A stretch of DNA of 64,000 bases from Trebonia sp963767685 (lineage in GTDB: Bacteria; Actinomycetota; Actinomycetes; Streptosporangiales; Streptosporangiaceae). The position numbers and the translations under genes were made by a program. The notes beneath the pieces were generated by a model that saw only the letters and a list, made by a program, of their open reading frames with translations, did not search any database and was not told the DNA's origin. Positions 18,327 to 27,368 of this stretch are shown here, piece after piece; positions within the stretch are counted from its first letter, which is position 1, and every line of letters starts with the position of its first letter. The stretch lies in contig CAVYEZ010000009.1 in assembly GCA_963767685.1 (NCBI GenBank), forward strand, positions 1 through 64,000. Direction: 5' to 3'.

Positions 18327-19319
18327 CTACCGGGGTGCGTCGCCCAGCCGGTACTCGTAGGTGAGGTCGTCCAGGTGCCCCTTCAGGTCGGGGTCGAGTG
18401 CGTAGGAGGCGGCGGCGAGCGACGCGTCCAGCTGGTCGGGACGGCTGGCCCCGATGATCGGCGCGGTGATCGCCTTGTTGGCGAGCACCCATGCGACCGA
18501 CAGCGTCACCAGCGGTACCCCGGCCTGGTCGGCGAGCTTGCGCACCGCCTCGACCGTCTCGAACTCGCGCTCGTGCCAGTACCGGTCCTGGTACATGGGC
18601 CCGGCGTTGCCGAGCGTGAACCGGCTGCCCTCTGGCGGGGCCGAGGACCGGTTGTGCTTCCCGGACAGCAGCCCGCCCGCGATCGGGTTGTAGGAGATCA
18701 CGCCGACCCCGTCCTCGGCGCAGAACGGCAGCATCTCGCGCTCGATCTGACGGAACAGCAGGTTGTAGCGCGGCTGCACCGAGTCGAACCGCGCCAGCCT
18801 GAGCGTCTCCGACCGTCCGATCGCCCGCACCAGCTGGTACGTATAGAAGTTCGAGCAGCCGACGTAGCGGACCTTGCCCGCGTGCACGAGGTCGTCGAGC
18901 GCGGACAGGGTCTCGTCGATCGGCGTGTTCTGGTCGTACCCGTGGAGCTGGTACAGGTCGATGTAATCGGTCTGCAGCCGCCGCAGCGAAGCGTCAACGG
19001 CGGACATGATGTGCTTGCGCGAGTTCCCCGCGTCGAAGGGCGCGGGCCCCGTCGGCACGAAGCACTTGGTCGCGACGATGAACCGGTCCCGCTTGCCTGC
19101 CATCCACCGCCCGATGATCTCCTCGGTCCGCCCGCGGGTGGAGAGATCACCGCCGAGCGGGTAGGCGTCGGAGGTGTCGAAGAAGTCCACCCCGCCCTCG
19201 GCGGCCCTGTCCATCACGGCGAACCCGGTCGCCTCGTCGCTCTGCAGCCCAAACGTCATCGTCCCCAGGCAAAGCCGCGAAACCTGCAGCCCGCTCCGCC
19301 CCAGCCTCACGTGTTCCAT
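18327..19319 (-). CDS. Aldo/keto reductase
   Basis: 330 residues from the ATG at 19317-19319 (MEHVRLGRSGLQVSRLCLGTM), the usual AKR start; a longer frame to 19406 is probably spurious. The catalytic tetrad is visible: Asp in FFDTSDAY and its Tyr, Lys in FIVATKCF, His in YQLHGYD. The NADPH region is VGVISYNPIAGGLLSGK and IIGASRPDQL. Close to YajO/Tas-like members; substrate unknown. It converges with the MerR gene, with stops only five bases apart. Confidence 0.9.
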   Translation of the reverse strand: MEHVRLGRSGLQVSRLCLGTMTFGLQSDEATGFAVMDRAAEGGVDFFDTSDAYPLGGDLSTRGRTEEIIGRWMAGKRDRFIVATKCFVPTGPAPFDAGNSRKHIMSAVDASLRRLQTDYIDLYQLHGYDQNTPIDETLSALDDLVHAGKVRYVGCSNFYTYQLVRAIGRSETLRLARFDSVQPRYNLLFRQIEREMLPFCAEDGVGVISYNPIAGGLLSGKHNRSSAPPEGSRFTLGNAGPMYQDRYWHEREFETVEAVRKLADQAGVPLVTLSVAWVLANKAITAPIIGASRPDQLDASLAAASYALDPDLKGHLDDLTYEYRLGDAPR

Positions 19320-19380
19320 AAGGGGCACGCTACCTCTGGCCCCGGGGGGCTGGCCATCCGCGCCGGCCACGGAAAGTCGC

Positions 19381-19404
19381 GGTGGCGCCTGTCCGGCCGC
19401 CACC
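19381..19404. terminator. Weak hairpin downstream of the kinase gene
   Basis: GGTGGCG (19381-19387) pairs with CGCCACC (19398-19404). It lies 37 bases beyond the kinase stop and has no T-tract on either strand, so it is a possible GC-type terminator only. Confidence 0.35.
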
Positions 19405-19440
19405 ACCGGGCGGCGGGCGGCTCGCGCGCGGCCGCGGGCT

Positions 19441-20970
19441 TTAAAGCACCTTCCCGGTGCCGTACACGACGGTGACCATGCTCCCGGCCGGCGCCTCGCC
19501 GGAAGGGTCGGTGGCCGTCACGATCTGCCCGACGCGCGCGTGCTTGGCCACGACGATGAACCCGTGGTTCTCGAGCCTCGTTGTCGCTTTGGCGAAGGTC
19601 AGGCCGATCACGTCGGGGATTTTCACGAGGGACTGCGTGCTTGATGGCGAGGCGCTGGCCGTCGGGCTGGCCGCGCGGGTGCTCGCCGGGGACTTGGCCG
19701 GTGAACTCGTCGGGGACGCGGTGCGGGAACTCGCGGGCGGCGCGGACGGGGCGCCCGCGGGAGCCGCGGAGTGGTTCTCCGCCGGGGAGATGGCGGCTGA
19801 GGCCGGCGGTGCGGCCGAGGTCGACCCGTTCGCGGAGGCAGCCGGGTGCTTCACCCCGGCCGCGGGGCTGACCGGAGGAGACGTCACGGCGCTGCGCACC
19901 GCGAGCTCGGAGGGCTGCGGGGACGCGCTGAGCCGCCACGCGGTGACCGACCCGCCGAGCAGGAGCAGGGCCGCGACGCCGGCGGCGAGGACGGCCCGGC
20001 GCGGGCGCCACGAGCGGCCGGCGGTCGCCCGCACGCCGCTCGGCCGGGTCACGGACGCGGCGACCGGGTCTGCGCCCGCCGCGTCGGTGACCAGGCCAAG
20101 CCCCGGCCCGCCGGCGTCGGTGTCGGCCGGGAGGAAGCGCCTGCGGACCCGGCCGCCGGCGGCCGGGACGGCGAACTGCGCGCCGGAGAGCAGTTGGGCG
20201 CAATCGCCCGCGCCCGGGCGGTCGGCGGGATCGCTGGCCAGCATGGCCATGACCGGGCCGGTGAGCCAGGCGGGCGCGTTGGTGATGTCGCGCAGGTCGG
20301 GGATGGGCTCGCCGCGCGCCGCGGCGGCGGCGTAGTCGGCGGCGTCGGGCAGCACCCGCGGCAGCCGGCCGGAGATGAGCCGGTACAGGACGCAGCCGAC
20401 CGCCCAGATGTCGTTGCTGAACGCCGGCGGGTCACCCCGCCACCGCTCGGGCGGCAGGTAGGCGAACGTGCCGACGAGGACGCCGGCCGAGGTGAGCGCC
20501 GTACCGCCGACCGCCCTGGCGACGCCGAAGTCGGTGACCTTCACCTGCCCGTCTTCGCACAGGAACAGGTTGCTTGGCTTGATATCCCGGTGCAGCACGC
20601 CTTTCCTGTGAGCGTACGCGAGGGCACTGCAGATATCCCGGCCCATCCCCGCGATATGCTCGGCGTCCCCGCCGGGAAGCGCTTTTTCCAGGTCGTGTCC
20701 CCTGAGGTACTCCATCACCATGAAGGGGGCGTCATCATAGGTGCCCGTTGTATAGACGGTCACGATATTCGGGTGATCCATGATGGCGGCGAATCGCATC
20801 TCACGCTCGAATCGCTCGACGTCGCCCTGGTTCGGCAGCATGTGCTGGTGCATGATCTTTATCGCGACGGGCCGGTCGGCGAGCTGCTCGTCGTGCGCCA
20901 GCCAGACTTCCCCCATGCCGCCGGAGCCGATGCGGCTGATCAGCTCATATCGCTCACCGAAGTTGGCCAC
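19441..20970 (-). CDS. PknB-like Ser/Thr protein kinase with one PASTA domain
   Basis: 509 residues from a GTG start with AAGGAGG just upstream. Kinase domain (about 8-265): GSGGMGEV loop, VAIK Lys38, HRDIKPSN (127-134), DFG (147-149) and LPPE in place of APE. A juxtamembrane linker is followed by a span at about 326-347 (AVLAAGVAALLLLGGSV), a long Ser/Ala/Pro stretch (350-445) and one PASTA domain (448-505, IPDVIGLTFAKATTRLENHGF). PASTA kinases watch muropeptides or lipid II and regulate growth and division. A single PASTA repeat is fewer than in classical PknB (about four), so it is an accessory member. Confidence 0.92.
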   Translation of the reverse strand: MANFGERYELISRIGSGGMGEVWLAHDEQLADRPVAIKIMHQHMLPNQGDVERFEREMRFAAIMDHPNIVTVYTTGTYDDAPFMVMEYLRGHDLEKALPGGDAEHIAGMGRDICSALAYAHRKGVLHRDIKPSNLFLCEDGQVKVTDFGVARAVGGTALTSAGVLVGTFAYLPPERWRGDPPAFSNDIWAVGCVLYRLISGRLPRVLPDAADYAAAAARGEPIPDLRDITNAPAWLTGPVMAMLASDPADRPGAGDCAQLLSGAQFAVPAAGGRVRRRFLPADTDAGGPGLGLVTDAAGADPVAASVTRPSGVRATAGRSWRPRRAVLAAGVAALLLLGGSVTAWRLSASPQPSELAVRSAVTSPPVSPAAGVKHPAASANGSTSAAPPASAAISPAENHSAAPAGAPSAPPASSRTASPTSSPAKSPASTRAASPTASASPSSTQSLVKIPDVIGLTFAKATTRLENHGFIVVAKHARVGQIVTATDPSGEAPAGSMVTVVYGTGKVL

Positions 20971-21213
20971 GAACGCCTCCTTCTATTCCCGCCGACTCAG
21001 GCTCGGTATAACAAGAATAGTGCGAAAAGGACGACATGTTCGCTAAAGCAATTGTCGTCGGTTTATGTCGGCATGTCGCGAGCGATAATATCACTTTGTG
21101 TTGGAGAAGGTTCGGATATTTGGAAAAGGCCGGCCGTGCGACGGGAGCCCGTGACGAATGAGAGGAAGCCGGCCTCGTTCGGAATAACCGGGCCCGTACC
21201 GGGGGGCAGGCTG

Positions 21214-21945
21214 TCAGCGGCCGAGGGCTCCGGCCGCGCGCGCCCGGAGCTTGCCGCCGCCGATGTCCGCCTTCTGCCCCTCGCGGTACCCGTCGCCGTA
21301 ACCCCCGCCCGAGTAGGTGACGCGCGCCTTGCGCAGCCGGGGGTAGGCCGTCGCGACCTGCCGCCGCACCACCAGCGAGCGGTCCGCGAGCACCAGCGCC
21401 GCCGACTGCCCGTGGGCGCCGGCGCCCTCGGCCCCGGCCGCGTCCGCGGACGCCGCCGCCGCCTCCTCCGCGGCCCGGACCCGGGCCACCACGGCCGCGG
21501 CGTAGCCGAGCATCCACGAGCGCCGCCAGGCCCTGGCCTCGCCGCCGTAACCGGGCACCGCCTGCTGCGCCAGCGCCCTGGCCATCTGCACGAGCAGCGA
21601 GGTGAACAGTATGTCCGCCCGTTCCAGGTCCGAGGTGTAGCCGAAGACGTGCAGCCGCGTCCCCTGCTCGGACCGCGTCTGCACGCACTGGCAGCGCAGC
21701 GCCATGGCCAGCCCCGCCAGCAGGTGCCGCTTGACGTCGCCCCACGGGTTGGCCAGGATGAACACCCGGTCGGCGGGCCGGTCGGTCTCGGGGCGGAGCG
21801 CGCCGAGCAGCGCCCGGTCGATGCCGTAGCGGGCCATGAGCTCGGCGGCCTTGGCGGTCAGCGCCTCAGCCTCGGCCGGCGCGCAGCCCTCGTCCTCGGC
21901 CTTGGCAAGCAGCTTGCGCACCCGGTCAAGCAGGTCTGCGTCCAC
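21214..21945 (-). CDS. DUF2786 domain protein
   Basis: 243 residues from the GTG at 21943-21945, with GGAGG at a suitable distance. The N-terminus matches DUF2786 (LLDRVRKLLAKAEDEGCAPAEAEALTAKAAELMARYGID). A second region (LANPWGDVKRHLLAGLAMAL, then FGYTSDLERADILFTSLLVQ) is common in actinobacterial members. The C-terminus is Gly-rich (SGGGYGDGYREG). No function is established; relatives occur near phage- and replication-type genes as well as chromosomal loci. Confidence 0.85.
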   Translation of the reverse strand: MDADLLDRVRKLLAKAEDEGCAPAEAEALTAKAAELMARYGIDRALLGALRPETDRPADRVFILANPWGDVKRHLLAGLAMALRCQCVQTRSEQGTRLHVFGYTSDLERADILFTSLLVQMARALAQQAVPGYGGEARAWRRSWMLGYAAAVVARVRAAEEAAAASADAAGAEGAGAHGQSAALVLADRSLVVRRQVATAYPRLRKARVTYSGGGYGDGYREGQKADIGGGKLRARAAGALGR

Positions 21946-22069
21946 CCGGCAACCTCCACGTCGATACCCTGAGGCCTGCGACACCGCCGGCGAAGTCCGC
22001 TCGCGCGACGGTGCTCGTGCCTAGTGCAGAATGCTAACCACGATGTACGACGTTCCCGGGAGGGAACCG

Positions 22070-22798
22070 ATGGCCGTTCAGATCTCGCCCAGCATCCTGT
22101 CCGCCGACTTCGCGCGGCTCGCCGATGAGGCGAAGGCCGTCGAGGAAGCCGCCGACTGGCTTCACGTCGACGTCATGGACAACCACTTCGTGCCGAACCT
22201 GACGCTCGGCCTGCCGGTGGTCCAGGCGCTGCTCAAGCACGCCGCCCTGCCCATCGACTGCCACCTGATGATCGAGGACCCCGACCGGCACGCGCCCGCC
22301 TACGCGGAGGCGGGCGCGGGCAACGTCACCATCCACGCGGAGGCCGCGAAGGCCCCGGTGCGCACGCTGCGGGCGATCAGGGCCGCCGGGGCGCGCTGCG
22401 GCCTCGCCGTCAACCCGGGCACCGCCATCGAGCCCTACGAGGACCTGCTCGTCGAGGTGGACATGGTGCTGCTGATGACGGTGGAGCCTGGCTTTGGCGG
22501 CCAGCGGTTCCTTGACCTGGTGCTGCCGAAGGTCCGCCGTACCCGGGCGATGCTCGCCGCCCGCAACGCGAGCAGGCAACTGGCGGCTGCCTCAGGAGAG
22601 CCGGGCCGCGAGATCTGGCTCCAGGTCGACGGCGGCGTGTCGGAGGAGACGATCGAGCGGTGCGCCGAGGCGGGCGCGGACGTGTTCGTCGCCGGCTCCG
22701 CCGTCTACGGCGCCCAGGACCCGGCGCGCGCCGCGCGTGACCTGCGGGCGCAGGCCGAGCGCGCGACGGCGAGGGCCGCCTGGCCGTCTTCGCGTTAA
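22070..22798 (+). CDS. rpe: Ribulose-phosphate 3-epimerase
   Basis: 242 residues from the ATG at 22070, preceded by GGGAGGGA. TIM barrel with ISPSILSADFARL, HVDVMDNHFVPNLTLG (His and Asp ligands), DCHLMIEDPD, LLMTVEPGFGGQRF and EIWLQVDGGVSEETI. It interconverts ribulose-5-phosphate and xylulose-5-phosphate in the pentose phosphate and Calvin routes. Its last four bases overlap the convergent sigma-factor gene. Confidence 0.95.
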   Translation: MAVQISPSILSADFARLADEAKAVEEAADWLHVDVMDNHFVPNLTLGLPVVQALLKHAALPIDCHLMIEDPDRHAPAYAEAGAGNVTIHAEAAKAPVRTLRAIRAAGARCGLAVNPGTAIEPYEDLLVEVDMVLLMTVEPGFGGQRFLDLVLPKVRRTRAMLAARNASRQLAAASGEPGREIWLQVDGGVSEETIERCAEAGADVFVAGSAVYGAQDPARAARDLRAQAERATARAAWPSSR

Positions 22799-24441
22799 GC
22801 GAGGCCGAGTACCACCGTCACCGCGTGATCGCCCGGCCGCACCGTCAGCTGGGTGTCGAGCGAGGCCAGTCCGGACACGGTGATCGACACCGTCACGCTG
22901 CCGCCCGCGCTGAGGGTCCCGGACACCGGCGTCACGATCAGCTCGCCGAGCAGGCTCGCGGGCTCAGAGATGGACCACGAGACCGGACCACCGCTCGCGG
23001 TCAGCGTCAGCGACCCGCCGAGCAACGGGGTGAGCAGCACGGTCGCCGGCGACACGGACAGCGTCCCCGCGCTCACCACCCCGGCCGAGGTCGTCACGGT
23101 GGCCGCCGCGGACGCCGCCGCGGTGACGGGAGCGCCCGACCCCGTCCCGGCCGCTGGAGCCGTCGGCGCTGCCGATCCCACGGGCGATCCCGCTGGCGAT
23201 CCCACGAGCGGCCCGCCGCCCGGTCCGGCCGCGGGCGCGGTCACCGACCTGCCGCCGGCGGTCGGGCCCGGGGCGCCGGGCGGCGTCGTGCGGCCGCCGC
23301 GGGTCGCGCTTCCCGTCGCCGGGGCGCCGCTTGAGGCGCTGCCCCCGGCACCGCCCGCCGGCGCCGCCCCGCCGGGGGCGGGCGCGGGCGCGGGCGCGCC
23401 GAGCGTCAGCCCGCCGCCGGAAGGGCGCGGGGCGGGCTGCAGGTGCGGCACCACCGCCGTCACCACGACGGCCGCGGCCGCGGCGACCGCCGTCCCGCCG
23501 GCCACGGTGAACGCCACGTGCGGCCGCGGCCCGGCGCCGAGGAAGCCGTGGTGCGATGGCCTGGGAAAGCCGTTGGCCCCGAACGACTGCGTGCTTCGCC
23601 CCGTAACCGTCCCGTATGCCGCCGTGCGCGCGGCGGAATCGGCGGACAGGTGCAGCACGGTGTCGCGCACCGCGGACAGCGGCCCGCCCGGCTGGCTGGC
23701 GGTAAGCACGGAGATCTTGCGCAGCGCCAGCAGGGCCGCGGGCGACAGGCCGTAGAGCAGCGCGGGAGTCAGCTCCCGGCGCCGCCGGTCCGTGCAGACC
23801 GGGCACCGGTCGATGTGCCGGCCAACGCGCTTGCGCAGCAGCGCGGTCAGCCTCCCGTCCCAGTCGCCGAGCAGGCTGTCGAGCGTCGCGCAGTCACCCC
23901 GGCCCGTGCGCCCGACGAGCAGGACCGCGACGGACGCCTCCAGCTGGTCGCGGGCCCGGGAGAACAGCGAGTAGGCGTGATTGCGCGACACGCCGAGGAC
24001 GGCCGCCGCCTCGGGGACGTCGAGGCCGTGCCATAGCTGGTTGATGACGTCCCGCTCGCTGTCGTTCAGGCCGCCGACCGCGGCGCGGACCAGCGCGACG
24101 GTCTCCGCGCGCTCGGCCTCGCCCCCGACGTCCACGCTGTCGTCAGCGGGCTCCGGGGCATCGTGCAGCGCCGTCGCCAGGCGCCGCGACTTCAGGCGGT
24201 GCAGGCACTCGTTGCGGGCCACGGCGAACAGCCAGGCCCGCAGCCGCTCGGGGTCACGCAACCCCGCGAGCTTGGAAGCGGCGATGACAAACGTGTCTTG
24301 TACCGCGTCAGCCGCGTCATTCGGGTCTTTCAGCAGCGACTGGCAGTAGCCGTACAGGTCGCCGGCGTACTTGTCGTACGCCGCTGCCAGGCCTTCCGGA
24401 TCCCCCGCCACAATCGATGCGACAACCTCGCTGTCGCTCAT
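22795..24441 (-). CDS. ECF sigma factor fused to ZAS-like zinc finger, membrane span and Ig-like domain
   Basis: 548 residues in one chain. Sigma region 2 (about 12-95) has DAADAVQDTFVIAASKL and WLFAVARNECLHRL. Sigma region 4 (about 122-172) has LNDSERDVINQLWHGLDVPEAAAVLGVSRNHAYSLFSRAR. HIDRCPVC (209-216) fits the HX3CX2C motif of ZAS anti-sigma factors. A membrane span at about 309-333 is followed by an Ala/Gly/Pro linker (335-455) and a beta-rich domain (455-548, LTLTASGGPVSWSISEPAS) resembling BACON/Ig modules. So sigma factor, anti-sigma and external sensor form one polypeptide. It lies head-to-tail with a paralogue at 24509-26426. Confidence 0.85.
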   Translation of the reverse strand: MSDSEVVASIVAGDPEGLAAAYDKYAGDLYGYCQSLLKDPNDAADAVQDTFVIAASKLAGLRDPERLRAWLFAVARNECLHRLKSRRLATALHDAPEPADDSVDVGGEAERAETVALVRAAVGGLNDSERDVINQLWHGLDVPEAAAVLGVSRNHAYSLFSRARDQLEASVAVLLVGRTGRGDCATLDSLLGDWDGRLTALLRKRVGRHIDRCPVCTDRRRRELTPALLYGLSPAALLALRKISVLTASQPGGPLSAVRDTVLHLSADSAARTAAYGTVTGRSTQSFGANGFPRPSHHGFLGAGPRPHVAFTVAGGTAVAAAAAVVVTAVVPHLQPAPRPSGGGLTLGAPAPAPAPGGAAPAGGAGGSASSGAPATGSATRGGRTTPPGAPGPTAGGRSVTAPAAGPGGGPLVGSPAGSPVGSAAPTAPAAGTGSGAPVTAAASAAATVTTSAGVVSAGTLSVSPATVLLTPLLGGSLTLTASGGPVSWSISEPASLLGELIVTPVSGTLSAGGSVTVSITVSGLASLDTQLTVRPGDHAVTVVLGLA

Positions 24442-24508
24442 GCGCTCACCGTAGTCGTTTCGTCCTCACCGAAATGGTAATTGTGCGTAACTCGTTATCA
24501 ACGGATTG

Positions 24509-26426
24509 TTATGTGGCGGCTTGGGGCGGTCGGCGCCATGCCTCCTGACCGGTCACCCCTGACCTGGTACCTCTTGACCTAGCGCCTCCTGGCGTGCTGC
24601 CGCCTGGCGTCGAGCCCGGCAGTGAGGCGGCTCGCCGCCGCCTGGCGTCATGCCGGGACGGAAAGGCCCAGCCGGTCCGGACGGCGAACGTCGCGCCTCC
24701 CGGGGAGATCGTGACCGCGGGACACGGCGTGCTGGTACCGGGCCCGCACCGCACGAACTGGCTGACCCTGACCGTCAGCGTGGCGACCGGGTCGGCCCGG
24801 GTCAGCGTCCCCGCGGCCGGGGACACGGTGACGACGTCGCCGGGGTCGTTGGCGACCGAGACCGACCACCGGACGGCACCGCCCGTCACGTGCAGCGAGA
24901 TCAGCGACCCGGTCCGTCCCGGCACGACGATCATCGTGCCGCCCTCGGGGAGCACGGACAGCGTGCCGGGCACCGCGCTTGGCGGCTGCGGCGGCGGCTG
25001 CGGGGAGATTGTCCTGGTCGGCGGCGGCGGCGTCGGCCTCGGCGGGTGACGCACCGGGCTGGGCGCCCGCGTCGGCGCCAGGCTCGTCGTGCTCACCGCC
25101 GGCGGTTGGCTCGTCGTGGCCTGCGCCGGGCGCGGGGTCGACGGGGCCGGCGCCGGGCCCGTCAGCGTGGCCGGGGCCGGGGCCGGGGCCGGGCGGCACG
25201 GAGACGCGGGCCGAAGCCGTCGGGTTCCGCGCCGCCTGCGTGCTCCCGGCCTGCGTGCCGGTCGCCTGCGATCCCGTGGTCGCCCTGCCGGTAGCAGGGC
25301 TGGCCCCGGCCGGCCCGGCCGCCGCCGCGGCGGCCGGCGGCGGCGCGGGCGGGGCCGATCCGGGCGGCTTGGGGTTGGCCGACGGGGCGAAGGGCTCGTC
25401 GCGGCCGGTGAGCGCGAACGCGGCCGCCGCGACGGCCACCGCGACCACGACGGCCGCGGCCGTCGCCGCCTGCCCCCGCGGCGAGGAGCGCAGCGTCCTG
25501 GCCCCGGCGGCGACGCCGTGCTGCCCGGTCAGGCCGGCGTGCGCCGGCTTCGGGAACCCCTGCCTGCCGAAGGTGCCCGCCCGGCTGAGCACGGCGGTGC
25601 TGTGCGCCACCGCAACGGGCCCGTGCCCGGTGGCAAGCTCGATCGTGTGCGCCCTGAGTCCAGGCGGCGCGCCGAAGGCGAGGCGGAACGACGCAGCGGC
25701 GCCCGCGGCCATGGCCGCGCCCGGCGACAGGTCGAGCAGCATGACCGGGCGCAGCTCGAATGCCCGCCGCGCGCTACAGGTCGGGCAGTGCTCGATGTGC
25801 CGGTGGACGCGCTTGCGCAGCAGGACCGTCAGCCGGCCGTCCCACCCGGCCAGCATGGCGCCGAGGTCGCCGCACTCGGCGCGCCCGGCCCGGCCAACGA
25901 GCAGCACGCCGAGGCAGGCCTCAAGCTGGTTCCTCGCCCGCGACAGGAGCGCGTGCGCGTGGTTGCGGGACACGCCAAGCACCGTGGCCACCTCGCCCGC
26001 CTCGAGCCCCTGGCGCAGCTGCAGCTCGATGACCTCCCGCTCGCCGGGATTCAGGCCGGCGGCGGCGTCCTCGAACAAGGCCCGCAGCGCGGCCCGGTGC
26101 GCGTGCTCGCTCACGTCCGCCGAGTCGTCGGTCACGTCCGGCGCCTCGGCGAGCGCCGACGTCCCCTTCTTCGACCGCAGGATCCTGAGGCTCTCGTTGC
26201 GCGCCACGGTGTACAGCCACGCGCGGAACCGCTCGGGCTCGCGCAGCCCGTCCAGCCGGGACGCGGCGATGACGAACGTGTCCTGCACCGCGTCGGCCGC
26301 GTCGGCGGGATCGCCGAGCACGGACCGGCAGAACTTGTAGAGCGGGTCCGCGTACTGGCCGTAAGCCAATGCGAGTCCATTGGGATCGCCGGCCAAGATG
26401 GACGCGACAATCTCGGTTTCTCGCAT
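24509..26426 (-). CDS. Second ECF sigma/ZAS/TM/Ig-like fusion, one frameshift in the linker
   Basis: Paralogue of the gene at 22795-24441. Region 2 (DAADAVQDTFVIAASRLDGL), region 4 (LNPGEREVIELQLRQGLEAGEVATVLGVSRNHAHALLSRAR), HIEHCPTC as ZAS-like motif and a membrane span (QAATAAAVVVAVAVAAAAFAL) are all in the first frame. Within the GC-only linker (about 25169-25192, repeated GGGGCC) the frame slips. After it the other frame gives a Thr/Pro-rich linker and a beta-rich domain (LISLHVTGGAVRWSVSVANDPG) that aligns with the Ig-like domain of the paralogue, ending at 24509. The slip is in a homopolymer-rich repeat and is probably a read error. Corrected length about 640 residues. Confidence 0.75.
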
Positions 26427-27368
26427 ATGAATACGCTAGCTGCGCATTCGTTCTTTTGGGATAGGAGGGGGTGCATTGTCGGTATACCTACTTTGGTTAC
26501 GTAAGGCCCGGCTGACGTGGCCGGAACTGCATGCGGGGTGGCTCGCGCCGGTCCGTCTTTCCGCCGTCTAATACCTTCCATGGCCGGTGAAATTGGTGTT
26601 TTCGTGCCTTTTCCTTCCTGCTAAAAACTGGCCGGCCGGACGCGGGGGCCGCGGCCGGCGCCCCCTCAGCGCCCGCCGCGGCCCCCGCGTCCTGATGGCC
26701 GCGCCGCCTCCCCCCAGGGACGGCCCGTCCGGCCTTCCCGCCGGTTCGGCCCGGGCCCGCTCTTCCGGCACCGCCCCTGTAGGCGCCGGTCGGGTCGCCT
26801 GCCCGCGCCCTGCCCTCGCGGTCTCCCGCTCCGGCCTGGTCGTTTCCCGGCCGGTCCCTGGCCGGCGCCCGTCCCGCGCCAGCCAGGAACCCGCTCGGCC
26901 CCGCCCGCTCAGGCGAGCGCCGCCCGGCCGCCCCTGGCAGCGTCCCGGCGCCACGCCGTCCCTCTCGCCCTGCCGGCCGGGCCCGGGCTGGAGCCCCCTC
27001 TTGCCCCAGCCCGGGTGTCCTGCCGTCCCCCATGAGGTCCCGGCGCGGGTGCCTGCTGCCGTCCCCTCAGCCGTCAGCCGCCACCCTGCCGTTTCCCCGT
27101 CCTACGCAGGTAGGAGGAGCGAACCCCCGCGTCACCAACAACTTTTCCTGAATTTTTTTCAAGAATTTTTCGGGGCGCTGCCTGCGGCCGCCGTTTCCGC
27201 AGCTAGAAAGGCTGAAGGCGGCTGCCGGGGAAGGCCGGGCCGCCATTAATCCGCGGTCGCCGCGAAGCGCGGCCGCATGGCGAGCGGGTGGCGCGGAAAT
27301 GAGCGAATCCCCAGGCGGCGGATAAACCGGCTGATAAGGAGCGGCCGGTGATGCCCGGCAGGCGCGCG
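26427..27368. other. Long gene-free, strand-asymmetric GC-rich region
   Basis: About 940 bases upstream of the sigma genes. From 26640 to 27060 the plus strand is very C-rich and G-poor in long runs. Open frames on both strands (for example 26587-27249 and 26497-27033) have only Arg/Pro/Gly-type low-complexity products, with no family features. At 27136-27172 there is a contrasting T-rich patch with two runs of T. No RNA gene was identified. It may hold the sigma-gene promoter or a structured non-coding RNA. Confidence 0.5.

Noticed and set aside
18003..19475. 490-residue plus-strand frame over the MerR end and aldo/keto reductase gene
   Set aside because: Antisense to a clear aldo/keto reductase; Arg/Val-rich product.
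26587..27249. 220-residue plus-strand open frame and a 178-residue minus-strand frame in the GC-rich spacer
   Set aside because: Both are Arg/Pro/Gly low-complexity with no family motif; in such GC-rich sequence long open frames arise by chance.
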